Below the pieces are notes generated by a model. It did not search any database. It was not told the origin of the DNA and saw only the letters and a list, made by a program, of their open reading frames with translations. A stretch of DNA of 64,000 nt from assembly GCA_028023455.1 (NCBI GenBank), contig JAQFVV010000356.1:435893-499892 (forward strand). The letters run 5' to 3'. The DNA comes from Epiperipatus broadwayi. Its lineage: Eukaryota > Onychophora > Udeonychophora > Euonychophora > Peripatidae. A program made the translations under genes and the position numbers. Each line of letters opens with the position of its first letter. Within the stretch, counting starts at the first letter, position 1. This document shows, piece by piece, positions 10,006-23,040 of this stretch.

Positions 10006-12000
10006 TATATTATTGACTTTTATACTATTGTATTTTATTGCTAGCATTATGCATTCTTTAATTTGTGTAACATATGTATTTATTGTATATACAAATATAA
10101 CATTAATGAAAAGCAAATTCAGTAAATATTTATAAATTAATTTATTCAATTGCAGTGAGAAGTCAGATTTAGTTTTCCATCTTAGTTCAATAACTCAGTC
10201 TAATGCATGATCAATGCTACAATTCTATTAAAATCACTAAAGAAAAAAAAATATTTTAGTTACTAAAACCAGAACTACATTCTTCAAAGTACAAATTGAA
10301 CAAAATTAATTGTAATAAGTTTCTATTTTCAAATTATTATTTTATAACTATAGGTAGTAAATTAATTGGGTTTTTTTTTTAATTTTCAGCAAAAAGCAAA
10401 CTTTATAATGAGAGACATGATGTGATGTATTATGGTGATTAAGGTTGCCATTGTTTACATTGTGAACTAAAAAAAATTATAGTCTCTATGTATAAATATT
10501 TTAGACAACATATATGCTATCATTACTTCTTTTTATCATATGATAACAAACACAGAAAAAAATGCATTTTGGAGTCATTTAAACTTTTTTCTGTTTGTAA
10601 TTTTGTGTTTTAAAAAAACAATGAGAATGTTTACGTTGTTTGAAAAATATATAAAACTTAAGATACAAGTAGAAAGTGTTTAAATGTAGATTAAAAAATG
10701 GTCATGTGCTAATAAAAAATTAATAAACATATTTAATCTTTAATCCTTTAACAACCATTTTTTACCACTAGGAATAGACAATGGGTTTTTTTCTGTTTTA
10801 TTTTTTAATAAAATTTTTCATTATATTTTTTATGTTGTTTAAAAATTTTAGAAAAAAAAAAACAAATTTTTAAGAAAAATGAAAGTAATCTAAAACAACA
10901 ACTTTGCATATAAAAAAGTAATAAAAAGAAAATAGTCAATAAAAAGAAGAGCTTCATTTTAGCCTTCAGCCAAAGAAAATGTATTTTAATAAAATAAAAT
11001 GAGGTTTCTTATTGTATCTATATTTTTATAATTAATTTTGATAAAACATAAAAATATTTTTCAAAATATTTAAAAAAACTTTTAATTATTAAAAAATAAC
11101 AAAAATTATAAGAAATGTATTGTAAGAAGCTGGTTCTATTACATATCAACAAAAATATTTAGCAGTTTTGATTGACATCACATCAACATTTACCTAACTA
11201 ATCTCTGCTAAAAATCCTTTCACTGAAATAAACATCAATGTAAACATTAAATACCTACTAAAAATTAAATATTTAATAATTTTATTAAAAATGATTAAGT
11301 GAAGAAAAGAAAATATAAATTTATTTGAATTATAATCAAAGAGTAATGCCTCTCAAGAACAACCATGACTTTATTTTTCCTTGAAAATCGTTATTATCAT
11401 ATAGTTTTAAATTGTCACTCATAGATACTAATATCTAAGAATCATAATTGGGTCTAAAATCTGAATTTTTTTTAAACCACTGAAATAAGTTAAAGGATCT
11501 CTTTTTAATTCATTTTTCCTCATTATTGTGTACAAGGGCATAAATGATAAAAGCACATTGCATCAAAATGCAAGACTATTTCAAATCAAAAAGTCTTCAA
11601 TATAAAATTTTAAATGTAATACTTAAAAATATATAATAAACTGAAATATATATATATTACTAAAATTGCATTTAAAAAAATCAAGTCATATGTCACATGA
11701 CCTAATTTACCAAGCTTGTATTACAAATGTTATATATAGAGCTCGCATAATGAAATTGGTTAAAGTCAGCTACTGTTTATAAATGGTATTATGATAAAGT
11801 AACATTTATAAATTGGAAATGTATGTGAAATATTGTGGAAGACAACTCTTCACACATATACTATAATATAACACACACTCTGCTATCAATAAATATTTTT
11901 AAAAAAATAAGTGGTCACTCTTTGCTTAGAGCTTATTTTTTAAACAAACCAATATTTATTGACCATGCCTGAATTTATTGCTTGATGTTATTGTGAGCCT
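10006..12000. other. AT-rich DNA, nothing recognised
   Basis: Homopolymer-rich sequence without a recognised transposon, RNA gene or frame. Confidence 0.5.
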
Positions 12001-12002
12001 GA

Positions 12003-12074
12003 TTTTGAAATTGCCCTATATATATATATATATATAACATTTTGAAATTGCCCTATATATATATATATATATAA
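12003..12074. repeat. Tandem duplication of a 37-bp unit with (TA)n
   Basis: TTTTGAAATTGCCC followed by (TA)n occurs twice in succession, an exact local duplication. Confidence 0.85.
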
Positions 12075-12955
12075 CAAGATAAAAAGACTGTGTATATTTA
12101 CACAAGTAAATGTCATACATTTAAATAAATACTTCAGATTTTTTTATTTTGGAAAATGATAAGATTAAATTCAGCAAATAAACTTGTTTTTAGAACTTAT
12201 TAAATCTAAATTTAATTCAATGATACTTTAATGATTTTATATTTCAGTGGAGTTTGAAATAAAAATTTGAAATGAAAAAAAAAAAACGACAAAATGTCTC
12301 CAGTTTAATTACAATTCCTGGTGGAATATTTCAAAATATTCTGAAAAATTGATTTTCAATTAAAATAATATATATATATATACATGTAATGAAACTTGAA
12401 ATAAGCAAATAATTATATCCTAAAAAAAAAAATTGTAAGTTATTAGAAGTTTTAGATAGTAAAAAGATTAATAAAAATGCTTTTTTTTTAAAAAAAAAAA
12501 AGACAATCTTCTCTAATAAAATCCATTTTACATATTATACACCATAAACAAGTATTACCTTCTGCTTATTCTCTATTGCCATATATGATAAAATGGAATA
12601 ACTAGTGACTATCAGATGCCCTGTTACATTTTAAATTCCCATTTTCTGACTGATTTCTGGTTTTTGTTTCATCAAGGATGTTGAGAGTGGGAATTTAAAA
12701 TATAATAAAGGGTCTGTTTTATTACCCAATTTGCAATAAATAGTAGTAAAGCAAAGAGCTATTCTTTTTTATCATATATATGTGAGCTAAAAAATTAACT
12801 GATTTGTTATTATTATTTACATAGATTTTTATATTTTGATCACTATAACATTGATGATATATAATTTATTATTGCAAGAGAGGTTATTGCTTCTGTCTTC
12901 CATTTCCATGATTTGAAAAACAATTGAAATTTATCTATAATTTTTTTAAGTAATT
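12075..12955. other. AT-rich DNA, nothing recognised
   Basis: Several A/T homopolymers near 12280 and 12425-12500; nothing else identified. Confidence 0.5.
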
Positions 12956-12961
12956 ATTTTT

Positions 12962-13080
12962 TTCCCCTATGTCAAAGCATCAGCCAGGAAGTGAACCCGT
13001 GACAACTGTCTGCAAGCAACTGCTTGCTTTCAAGGCAGCTATTCTGACCTCTTGGCTACATAGACAATACAGTTCGCTAT
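12962..13080 (-). mobile_element. tRNA-derived SINE (family S-B), copy 1
   Basis: On the minus strand: TAGCCAAGAGGTCAGAATAG (A-box region), GCTGCCTTGAAAGCAAGCAG (anticodon-like arm), CACGGGTTCACTTCCTGGC (B-box region), then GATGCTTTGACATAGG and an A/T-rich end. Related copies are at 25170-25265, 25545-25775 and 27400-27492. The 25.5-kb copy has the best B box. Confidence 0.8.
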
Positions 13081-13084
13081 CCAA

Positions 13085-14050
13085 CATAACAATTAAATGG
13101 ACTGCAACTAAGAAAATCAAAGAGGAAAAAGCTTAATTTCTTACTACCTGATATTTGTTATACCTTCACTATCAGTGATTTTTGGATGGCTGTTGGAAAG
13201 AATTATTAATATATATTTTTTTTTTTATTAGTCATTTCTTAAATCAAGTAAAGAAGCTTGTAAAATTTAGATCAGGAAAGACTTATAAGTGTTTGGAAAT
13301 AACTGAAATGTCTAAATATTTAAAAAAATATTAAGCTTTTTATACAGTCACCATCTGAACCCAAAACTGTGATGCATATAAAAATATATTTGTATAAATA
13401 GTCCACTTATAGCACAACTAATGATTTTTCAGATAAATACCAAATATATAAATAACTACTACTCTAATAAGAAGTAATATTTAATTTCAAATATCATCAA
13501 AGAGGCTTTTAGTATTTTTGCCCATGCCTAATTTTGAAGTAATACTTATTATAAAAGATCACACTATTAATTAAAATTTTAACCTTGACTTAGGTCAGTG
13601 ACACCAATCAGAAATATGTATAATCTCTATGGATATGAATTAAAATATTTAAAGGTATCCACAAAAACTGAATAATGCTAGAAAACAGGAAAAATAACAG
13701 CAGATTATAACAAGATACAAATTAAAATTTATTACTAATACAAGTCATTGTTTTTCAATGTCTATTCTTCAATTAAATTTAAAGATGAAACTTACAAACT
13801 GTTCACAAATATAATCATTTCATATTTTCTTCAACTTGTATAATCTCTACAAACAAACATATTTTCAAAGTTAATCATCAATTTTACTTTTATAAACAAT
13901 TAAAGAAAGAGAATAGTTTAAACAAATACACATCATTGGTTTGGAAAACAATGTGTATTTTCTTGATTTTAAAGAAAGTAGAAATAAATATTAAAATCTA
14001 ATATTAATTCAAAAAAAGATTGAAATTAATTAAATCACAGTGATTGGTGG
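13085..14050. other. AT-rich DNA, nothing recognised
   Basis: No support for genes or repeats was found. Confidence 0.5.
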
Positions 14051-14055
14051 AGTTT

Positions 14056-14231
14056 ATTATCCACACTTCTTCAGATATTGCTGGCCTGACCAGTACAATG
14101 ATAACATAGGAGTCAAACATATGCCCTAGATTCTTGAATATCAATATTCAAGAATCTAAAGGCATAAATTTGATATCTATGCTAGCATTGTCATTGATAA
14201 GGCCAGCAGCATCTAAAGAAGAATGAATAAT
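14056..14231. mobile_element. Fold-back MITE-like hairpin
   Basis: Inverted repeat over its whole length: CTTCTTCAGATATTGCTGGC on the left pairs with GGCCAGCAGCATCTAAAGAA on the right. The centre is AGATTCTTGAATAT facing ATATTCAAGAATCT. No coding capacity. No certain target duplication was identified. Confidence 0.8.
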
Positions 14232-14278
14232 AGTAATACTCAAAACATTGTGCCGTTGATGTTTTACATTATTTAATC

Positions 14279-14395
14279 TTATGTAAATAAGCATTTATTT
14301 TATAGCGCTATGTTATAAATTGTAATACATTAAAGATCAGCCTTTGTAAAAAAGCGCATGCACAATAGCTTGAAAGACTCATCTTTAATGTATTA
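14279..14395. repeat. MITE-like hairpin related to the 45.7-kb MITE
   Basis: AATACATTAAAGAT (about 14324) is inverted as ATCTTTAATGTATT (about 14382). The internal AAGCGCATGCACAATAGCTT and the nearby TATAGCGCTATGT resemble parts of the MITE at 45685-45973. The preceding TATGTAAATAAGCATTTATT is repeated at 32214. Confidence 0.55.
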
Positions 14396-14399
14396 TTTA

Positions 14400-15450
14400 A
14401 TCTTGAAAAATGTTCATTTCCTCACTTTAATATTTTGGCAAATAAACTTGGATATCTTCCTAAACAATGCATTGTGAGTAATCCACTATGTGCAACTGCA
14501 TGTTCTTTACATATTCAGCTCTCACTCTAATCTGCTTTCAAATTTTTTGAGTGCTGACTTGCTGATGCTACACTTATATATAACAATATCTCAGTCAGTC
14601 TCGTAAGAATTGGTTGAGTTTTAAATTATTTCATTAATTTTTTAATTCATTATTTTATTTACTATTACCATCTATAAATTTGAAATAACTGAATCTATAA
14701 TTATAACAACATTTTATTCCTTGAAAAGAACAGTTTATGGAAATGATCTTCTACAAAGTATGAAATAGAAAAGTTTAAGTACTAATGACTTTTAAGTGAA
14801 TACCATTAATAGTGCTACTGTATCTTAAATTAGATATAAATCTTAATACTTTTTTATTGTATTTCTGGTAGTTTCTTTTTTGCCACATTCGGTCAATTAA
14901 ATGCATGATTCATCTTTTTTTCATTAGTAAAATAACTTGACTGATTATATCAGTAGATATGCTGTGGTTTTTACACCCAAATTTGTTTTACTTTCATCAG
15001 AATATCAGCCTTGTGCCCAATTTATTGTTATTATTAGATTTAATGTTTAATTTAACCTTGTAGTTAAGTCATTTTACACATTTTTCTCCATTATATGTAT
15101 TTAGAGAATATGTATATATACTATACATGTATTTAAACATTATATGTATTATAACTGAGATACATAAAATCTTTACGTTTTTGTTATCTGATTCATACTT
15201 GCACAGAATGTTATTCATGATCCAGATACTTTTAAGCCTGTTAATTTATAAGTAATGGGCACTCTTGAATTAAAATAAATATAATCTCTAACTTTCTGTC
15301 CCTTAGTCTAGTTAAGACCAAATTCAATATTTAGCAAATTGGGTATATATTTAAATTATCTAAATAAGCAGTAAGCAGACATTGTTCACATAGACTTATA
15401 TGCATATATAATGATAAATAATACTTTAATACTGGACATATGAAAAATTA
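14400..15450. other. AT-rich DNA, nothing recognised
   Basis: No gene, RNA or repeat boundary was recognised. Confidence 0.5.
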
Positions 15451-15452
15451 TA

Positions 15453-15590
15453 AGATAATCACCAAGTATATTTAATAAATAGTTAGATAATCACCAAGTA
15501 TATTTAATAAATAGTTAAACTACTCTCTAGCTGACATGTCCAATAACTAGAGGCAGCTCAACTATTATTTAAATAAACTTGGTAATTATC
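15453..15590. repeat. 32-bp tandem duplication plus inverted copy
   Basis: AGATAATCACCAAGTATATT and its following bases occur at 15453-15484 and again at 15485-15516. An inverted version (AATAAACTTGGTAATTATC) ends at 15590. It would fold into a hairpin with a loop around CTCTAGCTGACATGTCC. Confidence 0.8.
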
Positions 15591-15599
15591 ATATAACTT

Positions 15600-16319
15600 T
15601 ATATATTGTGCCCTTATCTGTAGGTCATAATAAGGTAGAAAGGTCAATTACTAAAAAATTTTAAATTTTAAGTTATGCTTGTAGGATATATAAATAATAA
15701 TAGGATAATTAGATTTTATAGTACAATTTAAAGCTGAAAATACTTGGTATATAAAAATGTAATAAATTATTATTAAAAGAAAACAGTTAAATAAAGCTTA
15801 ATTACATCCTTGCTTATGGTTGTAAAAGCTGGCCATATAAAATAATACAGCTATAAATAGTTTAAAAGTATAATAATAATTTGAATATAATATTTTAAAA
15901 CTAATAAATTAAATAAATGCTAGATGTAGTGTTATAATTGTATTTAATAATCAAAATTAATAGAGTATATTTTATTAATAAACTTTAGGATGGTGAGAAT
16001 TATGTTTAGTTTGACAAGTTTTAATTATTTTCAAATTTTTATAAAACATATCAGTTTTGGTAATTTAGACCGAGACAAAAATAAAAAATTATTTGATAAA
16101 GTTAGTAAACATGTGACTGTATATTATATACCTTCACACACACGCTTGTTAAAATAATAATAAAGTTTGTGAATTTGAAACTAAATATAATTGCCATCGA
16201 TCATTAAAGTAAAAGTTAAAATACTAAATATTGTCTTAATAATTGTTTTAAAAGTTTAAATAATTTTATAAAACTATAATTGAATTTAAAAATACTAGTC
16301 TAAATAATATTTTGAGACA
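15600..16319. other. AT-rich DNA, purine-biased plus strand
   Basis: No gene seen. G clearly outnumbers C on the plus strand, a bias that continues through the following block. Confidence 0.5.
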
Positions 16320-16440
16320 TGACGTCATCAATTCTTTATTTTAAAAGTCTAATCTGTTATATAACTAAATGTGTAAATTTGTTCGCGCTAAAGAAATCAT
16401 TAACCAATCAACGGAGGTAAATTAGCAGACAAAATATAAG
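16320..16440 (+). promoter_or_regulatory. Candidate Pol II promoter: CRE, CCAAT and TATA motifs
   Basis: A perfect CRE palindrome TGACGTCA lies at 16320-16327, a CCAAT box at 16404-16408 and TATAAG at 16435-16440. CCAAT and TATA are about 31 bp apart. A GTAAGTG splice-donor-like motif follows about 30 bp later (near 16471). In DNA this AT-rich a TATA motif alone means little, but the ordered trio is notable. It could belong to a host transcript or to the U3 region of an LTR element. Confidence 0.4.
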
Positions 16441-19320
16441 AATTTTACAAAGCGGGGGAGAAGTAATGTGTAAGTGAAAGAGAAAGTAACACATTTTTGT
16501 AGCTGATAACACCATAGCTGGAAAAGTGATATAAATTTAAAATTTAGTATTTATTTTAAAAGTTCTTCTGTAACATATAATATATTTTGACTGTATCGAC
16601 ATGGATTGCTAATTTAAAGTTATCTTACCAGGGAATTTTATTCAAGTTTAACCAAAACCCTACAGTAGAGATGGAAGTACAAGGAAAATTTCCTAAAAAT
16701 ATTGTTGAAGGAAAAATATTTGGAAATTGTCTTATCGGCTTTTTTATGCTCAACCAGAAATGTATTTTGTCACTCAGAGAAATATAATTGGGATGCGTAT
16801 GAAAACCTAAAGAGAAGTTACTTGCCATCAGAAAAAAAATTATGACGCACCAATTTTACAAGGCTAATTTAAAGTTATTTATTCTTCTCTATGGAAAAAT
16901 TTAATATGTGTTTTTATTATAAAGAAAATAATGATGAAGAAAGAATGTTTATCTTTTAAAGGAAAACATTATTAAAAATATAATACAAGAATTTTGAAAT
17001 AAAGAAAAGTTATGGAATAATATGAAAGTGCTATTATGTATTTTATGGAAAGGAACTGAAAAACTTTATCTAAATGGAATTAATTAAAATATTATAAAGT
17101 ATTCAATGGAGGAAATGCTTGATTTAAAAAATATAAAATTAAATTACTTAATGAAAATGGATCCAGGAAAACAGGAAAATTATTGAAGATTTAAATAAAG
17201 TACCTAGAAGATGCATCGGGAAAAAGTCGCGCAGGAAAAGATTAGCAGACAATATTAGAAAAGAATATCAGAATTAATAATTGTGTTCAATGTTATTAAA
17301 CCAAGGATTGTCATATATGAATATTTATTAAACAGAGTAGTAATTATTTTACTTTAAAATAGAACATTAAGTGACTGAAGAAGAAATAAAATATTTTTTT
17401 TTAGCTTTAATATGAACGATTTTCAAGCAAGTTCGATAAAGAAGTACCGTAAATATAATTTAAATATTTTTACTGATTATATTTAAAATATAAAATGCTA
17501 TGTGAGATTAGGGAAAACATATAAACATAAATTTAATAATAATGAGATTTAAATATAATAGCTTAATGGAATGATAGAAATATTGTTTTAAAAATAAAGT
17601 GTATGTATGGAAGTTTAATATCTACAAGAATTAATGGGATGGTGAAGCCTACAGAACACGATCGAGAAGATAAAGATCGTTTTGGTAATTTTGATATTTA
17701 TTTATAATGCATAATGTATTTTTTTTTAGATCATCAATTGATTAAGAATGATATGTGAAAGTTTAAATTCTATGTACGCATTTTATACAACATTAAAACA
17801 TAATATGAGATAGGAGTAATTTTAAATATGCATGCAATAAGTTATTTAAAGTATAATTAATAATAATAATCTAACAGAACAATTGTGTGATTCTTTTGAA
17901 CTTTCATGTTGTAAAGTATTCAAATATTTTAAAATAGTTTGTATATGATAAATATATGAGAAAAGTAGTAAAAGATTTTCTTATAGAATAGCGGAATAGT
18001 TTTGGAAATAAATGAATTTTATTATTGTTAGAAATGTAGATAGGAATTTGTCGATGTACTGTATAGAAAAATCTTGAGAAATAAGATCGGATAGTGACTT
18101 GGTAGTACTAGTGTAGAGGAAACCAAGATGATGTTTTGTTAAGAAATAGGAAAAATAAAGTATTTGGATCATAGTTAGTTTGTGTGATTTCAGTATAGCT
18201 AACTAAGCCCTATCACTGAACACATATATTTTGGACAGTGTTTTTGCGTATCTTTTAAACTTTTGATGTTATATAAAGCTGAAGAAATAGCTTTAGCATC
18301 ACTCCTATAATAGAGGTGGGTAGACAGATAAAGGTCACTCCTCTATAGTGTTTTAAATTCACTGTGCCATTATTGTCAAGGTTTATGACGGATAATATGC
18401 TAGTTATATTTTGATCCTGTGCATCTATTTTCGCTATCCTTGTTTCGTGAATCTGCATCGTCAGAAAGATATTTTTACAGAAATAATGAATAAAATAGAA
18501 CTGAAGATACGTTATCGTCTATGTAAGAATAGTTTATTTACTGGAATGTGTAAGAATTGTGTAACTTTAAAAGTGAAAGTACAAAATATCATAAAGAGAG
18601 AAAGAATCATATGATACAGTTTCAAATCAATTCGGAAATGAATATAAGATTTTAAAAAAGAGAAATCTAAACAAAGTTTTTTTTTATAAAAGTGATAATA
18701 AAATTTAAATGTTTGAAATAATTTTTAGAAAATAAATATTGCATATTTAATAAGAAATAATTCAATAATGTGTGATAGACATATATTTGTGCATGGGTGT
18801 TAATAGTTGTAATTACCATCCGAAGTAAGGCTTGGATGAGTATATTAGATTAATAAACATCGGATAAGGAACAATAAAACCTAATACCGATTGTAGAAGA
18901 ATGTTTGAATCTATAGGATTCCATACAACTAATATAAAACTAGAATTTTATTGTTTTGTAGAATGTTTACTATGAATGTAAAATTTGTAAAAATATAAAT
19001 TTAATAATAATAGTAGGGATATAAAGTGTTAATAATAATTATATGATAAATACATTTTGTAACAAGCTAAATTATAATCAGAAATCCAATAATAATAATA
19101 CTGAATTTTCTTAAGATTTAAAAGATAAGAGTTAACTAGAAAAATAAGTAGAAGTTTGATTTCATTTTTTTATAAACTAGTAAAATAATTTTGTGATAGG
19201 AGAGTAAGGATATCCATGTACATAATGTAAAATATTGTTATTTGTTTATGTTATTAATAAACTTTGTTGTAAATTTATTTTAAAGCTTTGTGTCTTCGTT
19301 GTTATTTCTCCACATGGATG
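16441..19320 (+). other. Strand-biased candidate transcription unit or LTR-element remnant
   Basis: Through this block G exceeds C on the plus strand and AG-rich words dominate. It starts at the promoter-like cluster and ends with an AATAAA (about 19255) followed by CTTTGTGTCTTCGTTGTTAT and CTCCACATGG, which looks like the R-U5 end of an LTR or a polyadenylation region. There are only short frames, none recognised: 16587-16787 (66 codons) and 18411-18614. The word AGATTAGCAGACAATAT near 17238 echoes AAATTAGCAGACAAAATAT near 16420. A non-coding transcript, an old LTR element or chance are all possible. Confidence 0.3.
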
Positions 19321-19875
19321 CATGATATCACAATACACTTATAATTGCAATAGACATATAGTTTTTGCAAAAAAGAGTAAACCCAAAATGTTATAATAAT
19401 TTTGAAAATTTATTTATATGATAAAATTAAAAGATCATAATTATATCATTTATTGGTCATAAGTTGGTTGCCACAATGTTACATTAAAATATATGCTATT
19501 GTTGCCACACGTATTCTGTTGTCAGATTATTAAAATACTGCCACGTACGTAATTATTTATTTCATTTAGGAAGAAATAATATTATACTTATACTATTGTT
19601 GTTATTATTATTATTATTTAGTATTGTTAGTAACTGCGTAGTGAATTTATGACATAAAATTCCCTTTTCATAGTTTACTACCGTAATTTAAAATCAGTTA
19701 GAATACAAATTATGAACCTGAGATTTGATTTTATTTTATTTATTCTATTTATTTACTTAATTTTATTTAATTGAGCTAGATTCTTATTACAAAGAATATT
19801 AAGACATGATTATTATTTTTATCGTAGTGAAAAGAGCTTAGAAAGTCATAAGAATACTATAAGTTAGTTGTTTAG
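19321..19875. other. AT-rich DNA with a short (TTA)n tract
   Basis: A TTA microsatellite lies near 19596-19620; nothing else recognised. Confidence 0.5.
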
Positions 19876-19881
19876 AATAGT

Positions 19882-19965
19882 AAACGGGGGAATAGTATTC
19901 TTATGCCATTGAGATAGTATCATGTGGATAATATCTCAATGTAGTCTATCTCATTCCCCGTATTG
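19882..19965. repeat. Hairpin with GC-rich ends
   Basis: AACGGGGGAAT on the left faces ATTCCCCGT on the right. Inside, CATTGAGATA (about 19908) pairs with TATCTCAATG (about 19933). A likely small fold-back element. Confidence 0.65.
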
Positions 19966-19969
19966 TCAC

Positions 19970-21960
19970 TCCATGTCTCATGAAAATAATAAATATTTGT
20001 TAATTCAATTTTTTAAAAATATAACTGTATTCGTATTTTAAAAATTAGAGCTAGTATTCATTTTAATTAATGCTAGATATTTCATTTATTTATTCGTTAA
20101 ACTGAGCTAGAACCCGGAATATTCGTTATAAACGGTATATTTTGGGGTGAGAACGCGCGCGGGAAGAAGTTAGAATATATATTCTGAATATTTCTCTAAT
20201 AGTGGCCTTATAATTTTATTTTCAATGTAGGTTAATGTAACACTACAAACTGCTGTACATATCAAATAATCTCATTTGCCATTCATACATTATATTGTAA
20301 ATGTCTCTCTAAAGATCAATATTAAATTCTTGTCAAAATAGTCTATGATAAATTTAACTTTATTCTCATTCTCTGTATAACATAAATAATATCTATAAAT
20401 ATAATGCTCTCAACAAAATGACATAATTAAGAAACATCAAATGAAATTGTTTTGAGTACTTTTATCTTTTATTACACCAATAAACTGAAAAAAATAACTA
20501 GACAGATATTTTAATAATAAGTATCATCAAAATTAATCACTAATCTTATTTTATTTAAATATTTTAATGCTTGCAAACATTCTAAGAACAAACTTTTAAA
20601 CATGATTTATTTATTTGTATACTTTATTTAAATGGGTTTTTAAAAAACTTTAGAAATATTTTTATATTTGGCACTTGAATTCTATTCTTCCATTTTTTGA
20701 TAATTTAAATTTGTAATTTCATCTTTTATTTTTTTATTCAATAATTTTTTGATCAATTAATATGAACTGTTTTGTCATGTTTATAAACCTTCTTGCACAC
20801 CAGAATCATTTTAAGAGTATTAACTTTTTTGCTGTATTGGTAATTATTGGTTTTATTATGAAACTTTTTCAAGGACCAACTTATCTAATTACAAATATTT
20901 TGTTTATTACCAGGAGACACATAGGATGCCTCATACTCTGATATATAATTTCTAAGTTAAGATTTTCCCAGATATTATAGGTAAATCTTGAGCATGATTC
21001 TAATAATGTCTTATAATTCTGATAGAAAAATGAACTTGCTAAATTAATAAATTTCTTATTATTATTTGCAGAATCAGTACTCCATACATATTGGCCAAAA
21101 GAATTAAATTTGTCGATAAATTACTTTTGTAAAACATATTCAGAATTTAATTTCTTTAAAAATGACTACTGCTTATTTATTTTAGTATAGAAGTTTCTTA
21201 TTTTGTATCTTTAATTATGACTTGATTAATCTGATTCATCTGATGTCTATTGTTTTTCATTTCTACAGTTCAAAAGTTTTCAATTCCTCAATATTATTAA
21301 CTAAATATTCCAGTATCTGTCTCTTATAGAGCAAATGTAGGACTTCATAATATTTCTGCATATATCAAAGTTCAGTATCTTTGATGTCAAGAAGGATTGC
21401 CTACAAGGAAATCTAACTTTTGCATATCATTGTTTTATGTATTTCTGTTTCACACTTTATGGCTTTAGAAATTAGTTTGATCTAGATATTTTAGATGTAC
21501 AACTTGTTCCATTAAATCCCTTTTTTTAAAAAAGAGAGAGAGATCTTAAATTGATTGATGAAAGTGAAATGGGGTTTTTCTCTCTTGATCATATCCCAGA
21601 TATCTCCCCCTCTATTAACGATTTATTTATATAGATAATAAATATTCTTTTCTGTTTTATTAATTACATAAGTATACAGATTTCTTATACCATGATAAAA
21701 AATATTCTTATCAAAATCCTTGTCTAAGTTGACATGCATGAAATGTAGTTTTAAAAAGATATATACTATTTATAGCATATTACATTTTTAATTTTTATTA
21801 ATTCATTTTATGAATATGTTTTCATATATTTTTATGTTCTGAGAATGGCTAAATTTATGCATATCATTTATATATTATAGCTCAACAATAGAATGACAGA
21901 TACAACGCTTCTGGATCAAGTCAAAGCTAAAAAAAAATCAGTTTTGTTAATTAATTAAAG
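19970..21960. other. AT-rich DNA, nothing recognised
   Basis: One short GC-rich spot, GAGAACGCGCGCGGGAAG near 20150, stands out but belongs to no recognised feature. Confidence 0.5.
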
Positions 21961-21964
21961 TAAT

Positions 21965-22105
21965 TAAATGTAGTTTGGTGTAATGGTTGAGTAAATGCTG
22001 CAGAGCTCAAAATCAATGGATCTTGGCCCAGCTTTCTCATGTACAGTACTCGAACTTATTTTAATTCCTGAGTAATAAACCATTGATGATGATTATTATT
22101 ATTTA
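21965..22105 (+). mobile_element. tRNA-derived SINE with TGA/ATT tail
   Basis: TTTGGTGTAATGGTTGAGTA is a good A-box region. A degraded B-box region follows near 22000-22025. The 3' end, GAGTAATAAACCATTGATGA then (ATT)n, is shared with the S-B SINE ending at about 25775. The tail resembles the (TGA)n end of the LINE at the window start. Confidence 0.7.
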
Positions 22106-22109
22106 CTTG

Positions 22110-22220
22110 TATTATGTGTGGTTTGGTATAGTAATACAGCATCAGATTTTGAAGTAAGGTCTTCAGATCAAATCCAGTTCTGTCTCTTCTGTGCTTGTCA
22201 AACATTGTATCTGAAGGATC
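22110..22220 (+). mobile_element. tRNA-derived SINE, tandem to the previous one
   Basis: TTTGGTATAGTAATACAGC (A-box region) and AGATCAAATCCAG (B-box region) have tRNA-like spacing. It directly follows the ATT tail of the preceding SINE, as a tail-to-head insertion would. Confidence 0.6.
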
Positions 22221-22630
22221 TTATAACATAGTGATTAACAAATTTACCTACCTTATCATGACTTGATTTTGAATACAAGATGGACCTTGGTAAGATTTTT
22301 AAATTATAAGCAGACTTAAGATTTTTTATGTAACCAACCTATAATCAACTCAAGCAGCCACTAAATATTGCTCAGGAAATAAGTAACTAGTAATTCTGGG
22401 CTGAGGTAAAGTTTCCAGTTTAATTTGTAATAAATGAATATGATGTTTTGCCTATAAAATATACAGTGTGATAAACCTTTATCACTAGAGTGCTGATTCC
22501 ATGGAGTTTTTTGATCTTAATATTCCATATGGATTGAAATATCTGAGAAAACTAATGCATTATTTTTACTTTTAATAAAAATTTAGTGATTGTTTTATTA
22601 TTAATTTCTGAAAATGATATATTATACAAT
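22221..22630. other. AT-rich DNA, nothing recognised
   Basis: No feature could be supported. Confidence 0.5.
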
Positions 22631-22644
22631 AATGGTTTATAAAT

Positions 22645-23024
22645 CTTAAAACATCACATGATCACTATCTTCCATGCTTGCTCATAACTGTTGTTAAAAT
22701 AGGCAAAACTCTCTCCATACAGTAGTGCCACTCTAAGCAAGACAGAGTAATCAATGGATGCCAGAAAGCTTGAGCATAAAATCCCTATCTAGGGCCTACT
22801 CATCCAATATCCCCAAACTAGTTTCTGGCTTATGGCCATTGTTAGTGAGGAGCTTTGGATCTGAGAGGACTGCACCTAGATCTTAGGATCTAATGCAACC
22901 CTCCATCACCCACCTTTTATCTCTACAAAACTATAAGAATAAAATTGAAAACAATCAGATATTTGATTACTCTGTCTTGCTTAGAGTGGCACTACTGTAT
23001 GGAGAGAGTTTTGCCTATTTTAAC
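22645..23024. mobile_element. F2 hammerhead element, copy 2, with 14-bp target duplication
   Basis: Long inverted ends: TTGTTAAAATAGGCAAAACT on the left and AGTTTTGCCTATTTTAACAA on the right, continuing inward through AGTAGTGCCACTCTAAGCAA. The direct repeat AATGGTTTATAAAT flanks the element at 22631-22644 and 23025-23038. A 14-bp duplication is typical of retrotransposition and longer than classic DNA transposons make. The interior carries a decayed F2 hammerhead on the minus strand and then unrelated sequence (22885-22960). Confidence 0.85.
22806..22870 (-). ncRNA. F2 hammerhead ribozyme, inactive copy
   Basis: GAAAC and helix I strands (UCCUCA, GGGGAUAUUGGAU) are kept. CUGAUGA has become CUAACAA and GUC has become GUU, so it should not cleave. 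Confidence 0.55.
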
Positions 23025-23040
23025 AATGGTTTATAAATAT

